From NCBI RefSeq assembly GCF_003591005.1, contig NZ_QYYD01000015.1, positions 79,781 to 143,780 on the forward strand: DNA of 64,000 nt, read 5' to 3'. Every line of letters begins with the position of its first letter. Positions within the stretch are counted from its first letter, which is position 1. Below, one piece after another: positions 63,930 through 64,000 of this stretch. The notes under the pieces were generated by a model. That model saw only the letters and a list, made by a program, of their open reading frames with translations. It searched no databases and had not been told where the DNA came from. Made by a program: the position numbers and the translations under genes. This DNA comes from Rhodopseudomonas palustris (GTDB taxonomy: Bacteria > Pseudomonadota > Alphaproteobacteria > Rhizobiales > Xanthobacteraceae).

Positions 63930-64000
63930 CACAAAAAAACAAAAAAAAAGGGGGGGGGTTTTTTTTGGTTTGGGGGGAAGAAAGGGGGGGGGGGGGGGGG
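63930..64000. other. Low-complexity tail, probable assembly or sequencing artefact
   Basis: From about 63930 the sequence turns into A, G and T homopolymer runs (A7, A9, G9, T8, G6 and a final G17), unlike anything else in the window. It carries no coding or regulatory signal and should be masked. Confidence 0.85.

Overview
The window looks like a piece of a GC-rich alphaproteobacterial chromosome of the Bradyrhizobium/Rhodopseudomonas group, most like Rhodopseudomonas. The pointers are two phasin genes, the lysR-trxB pair, greA/carB, a tRNA-His without an encoded G-1, and several families of palindromic intergenic repeats typical of that lineage. The last ~70 bases are homopolymer runs and look like a bad contig end.

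Region 1 (1-18.8 kb) is mostly housekeeping: a partial Crp/Fnr regulator, a RAYT-type transposase between two inverted REP hairpins, a very large PAS histidine kinase with a degraded ATP-binding domain, two phasins, tRNA-His, an orphan ParA-type ATPase with operator-like repeats, a candidate small RNA with an anti-Shine-Dalgarno stretch, lysR, trxB, an Lrp-type regulator, doxX, greA, carB, a tRNA-like element upstream of carB, msrA-msrB and two divergent lipoproteins.

Region 2 (18.8-53.2 kb) is a surface-polysaccharide island. It carries GDP-mannose synthesis (manC, phosphomannomutase), a glycosyltransferase-methyltransferase fusion beside an IS3-family remnant, several GT2 enzymes, an RgpF-like protein and a Wzm/Wzt-type ABC exporter. 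Next comes an eight-gene co-directional block (30.6-39.2 kb) whose first members resemble the mycobacterial decaprenyl-phospho-arabinose pathway (HAD-UbiA fusion, DprE1-like oxidase, DprE2-like reductase) and which also contains a GtrA protein. It is followed by rmlCBDA for dTDP-L-rhamnose, GT-C membrane proteins, and large multidomain glycosyltransferases, two of whose neighbours share a ~37-residue tandem repeat. I infer an export route for a polysaccharide or glycolipid containing rhamnose, mannose-derived sugars and possibly D-arabinose. AT-rich gaps and the IS remnant suggest horizontal assembly.

Region 3 (53.5-61.1 kb) is a branched-chain-amino-acid-type (Liv) ABC transporter on the minus strand with an embedded long-chain acyl-CoA ligase-like enzyme (livG, ligase, livH, livM, livK-like, livF), interspersed with palindromic repeats. 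This arrangement points to uptake and CoA activation of an organic acid rather than an amino acid. Two integral membrane proteins, one GT-C-like, end the window.
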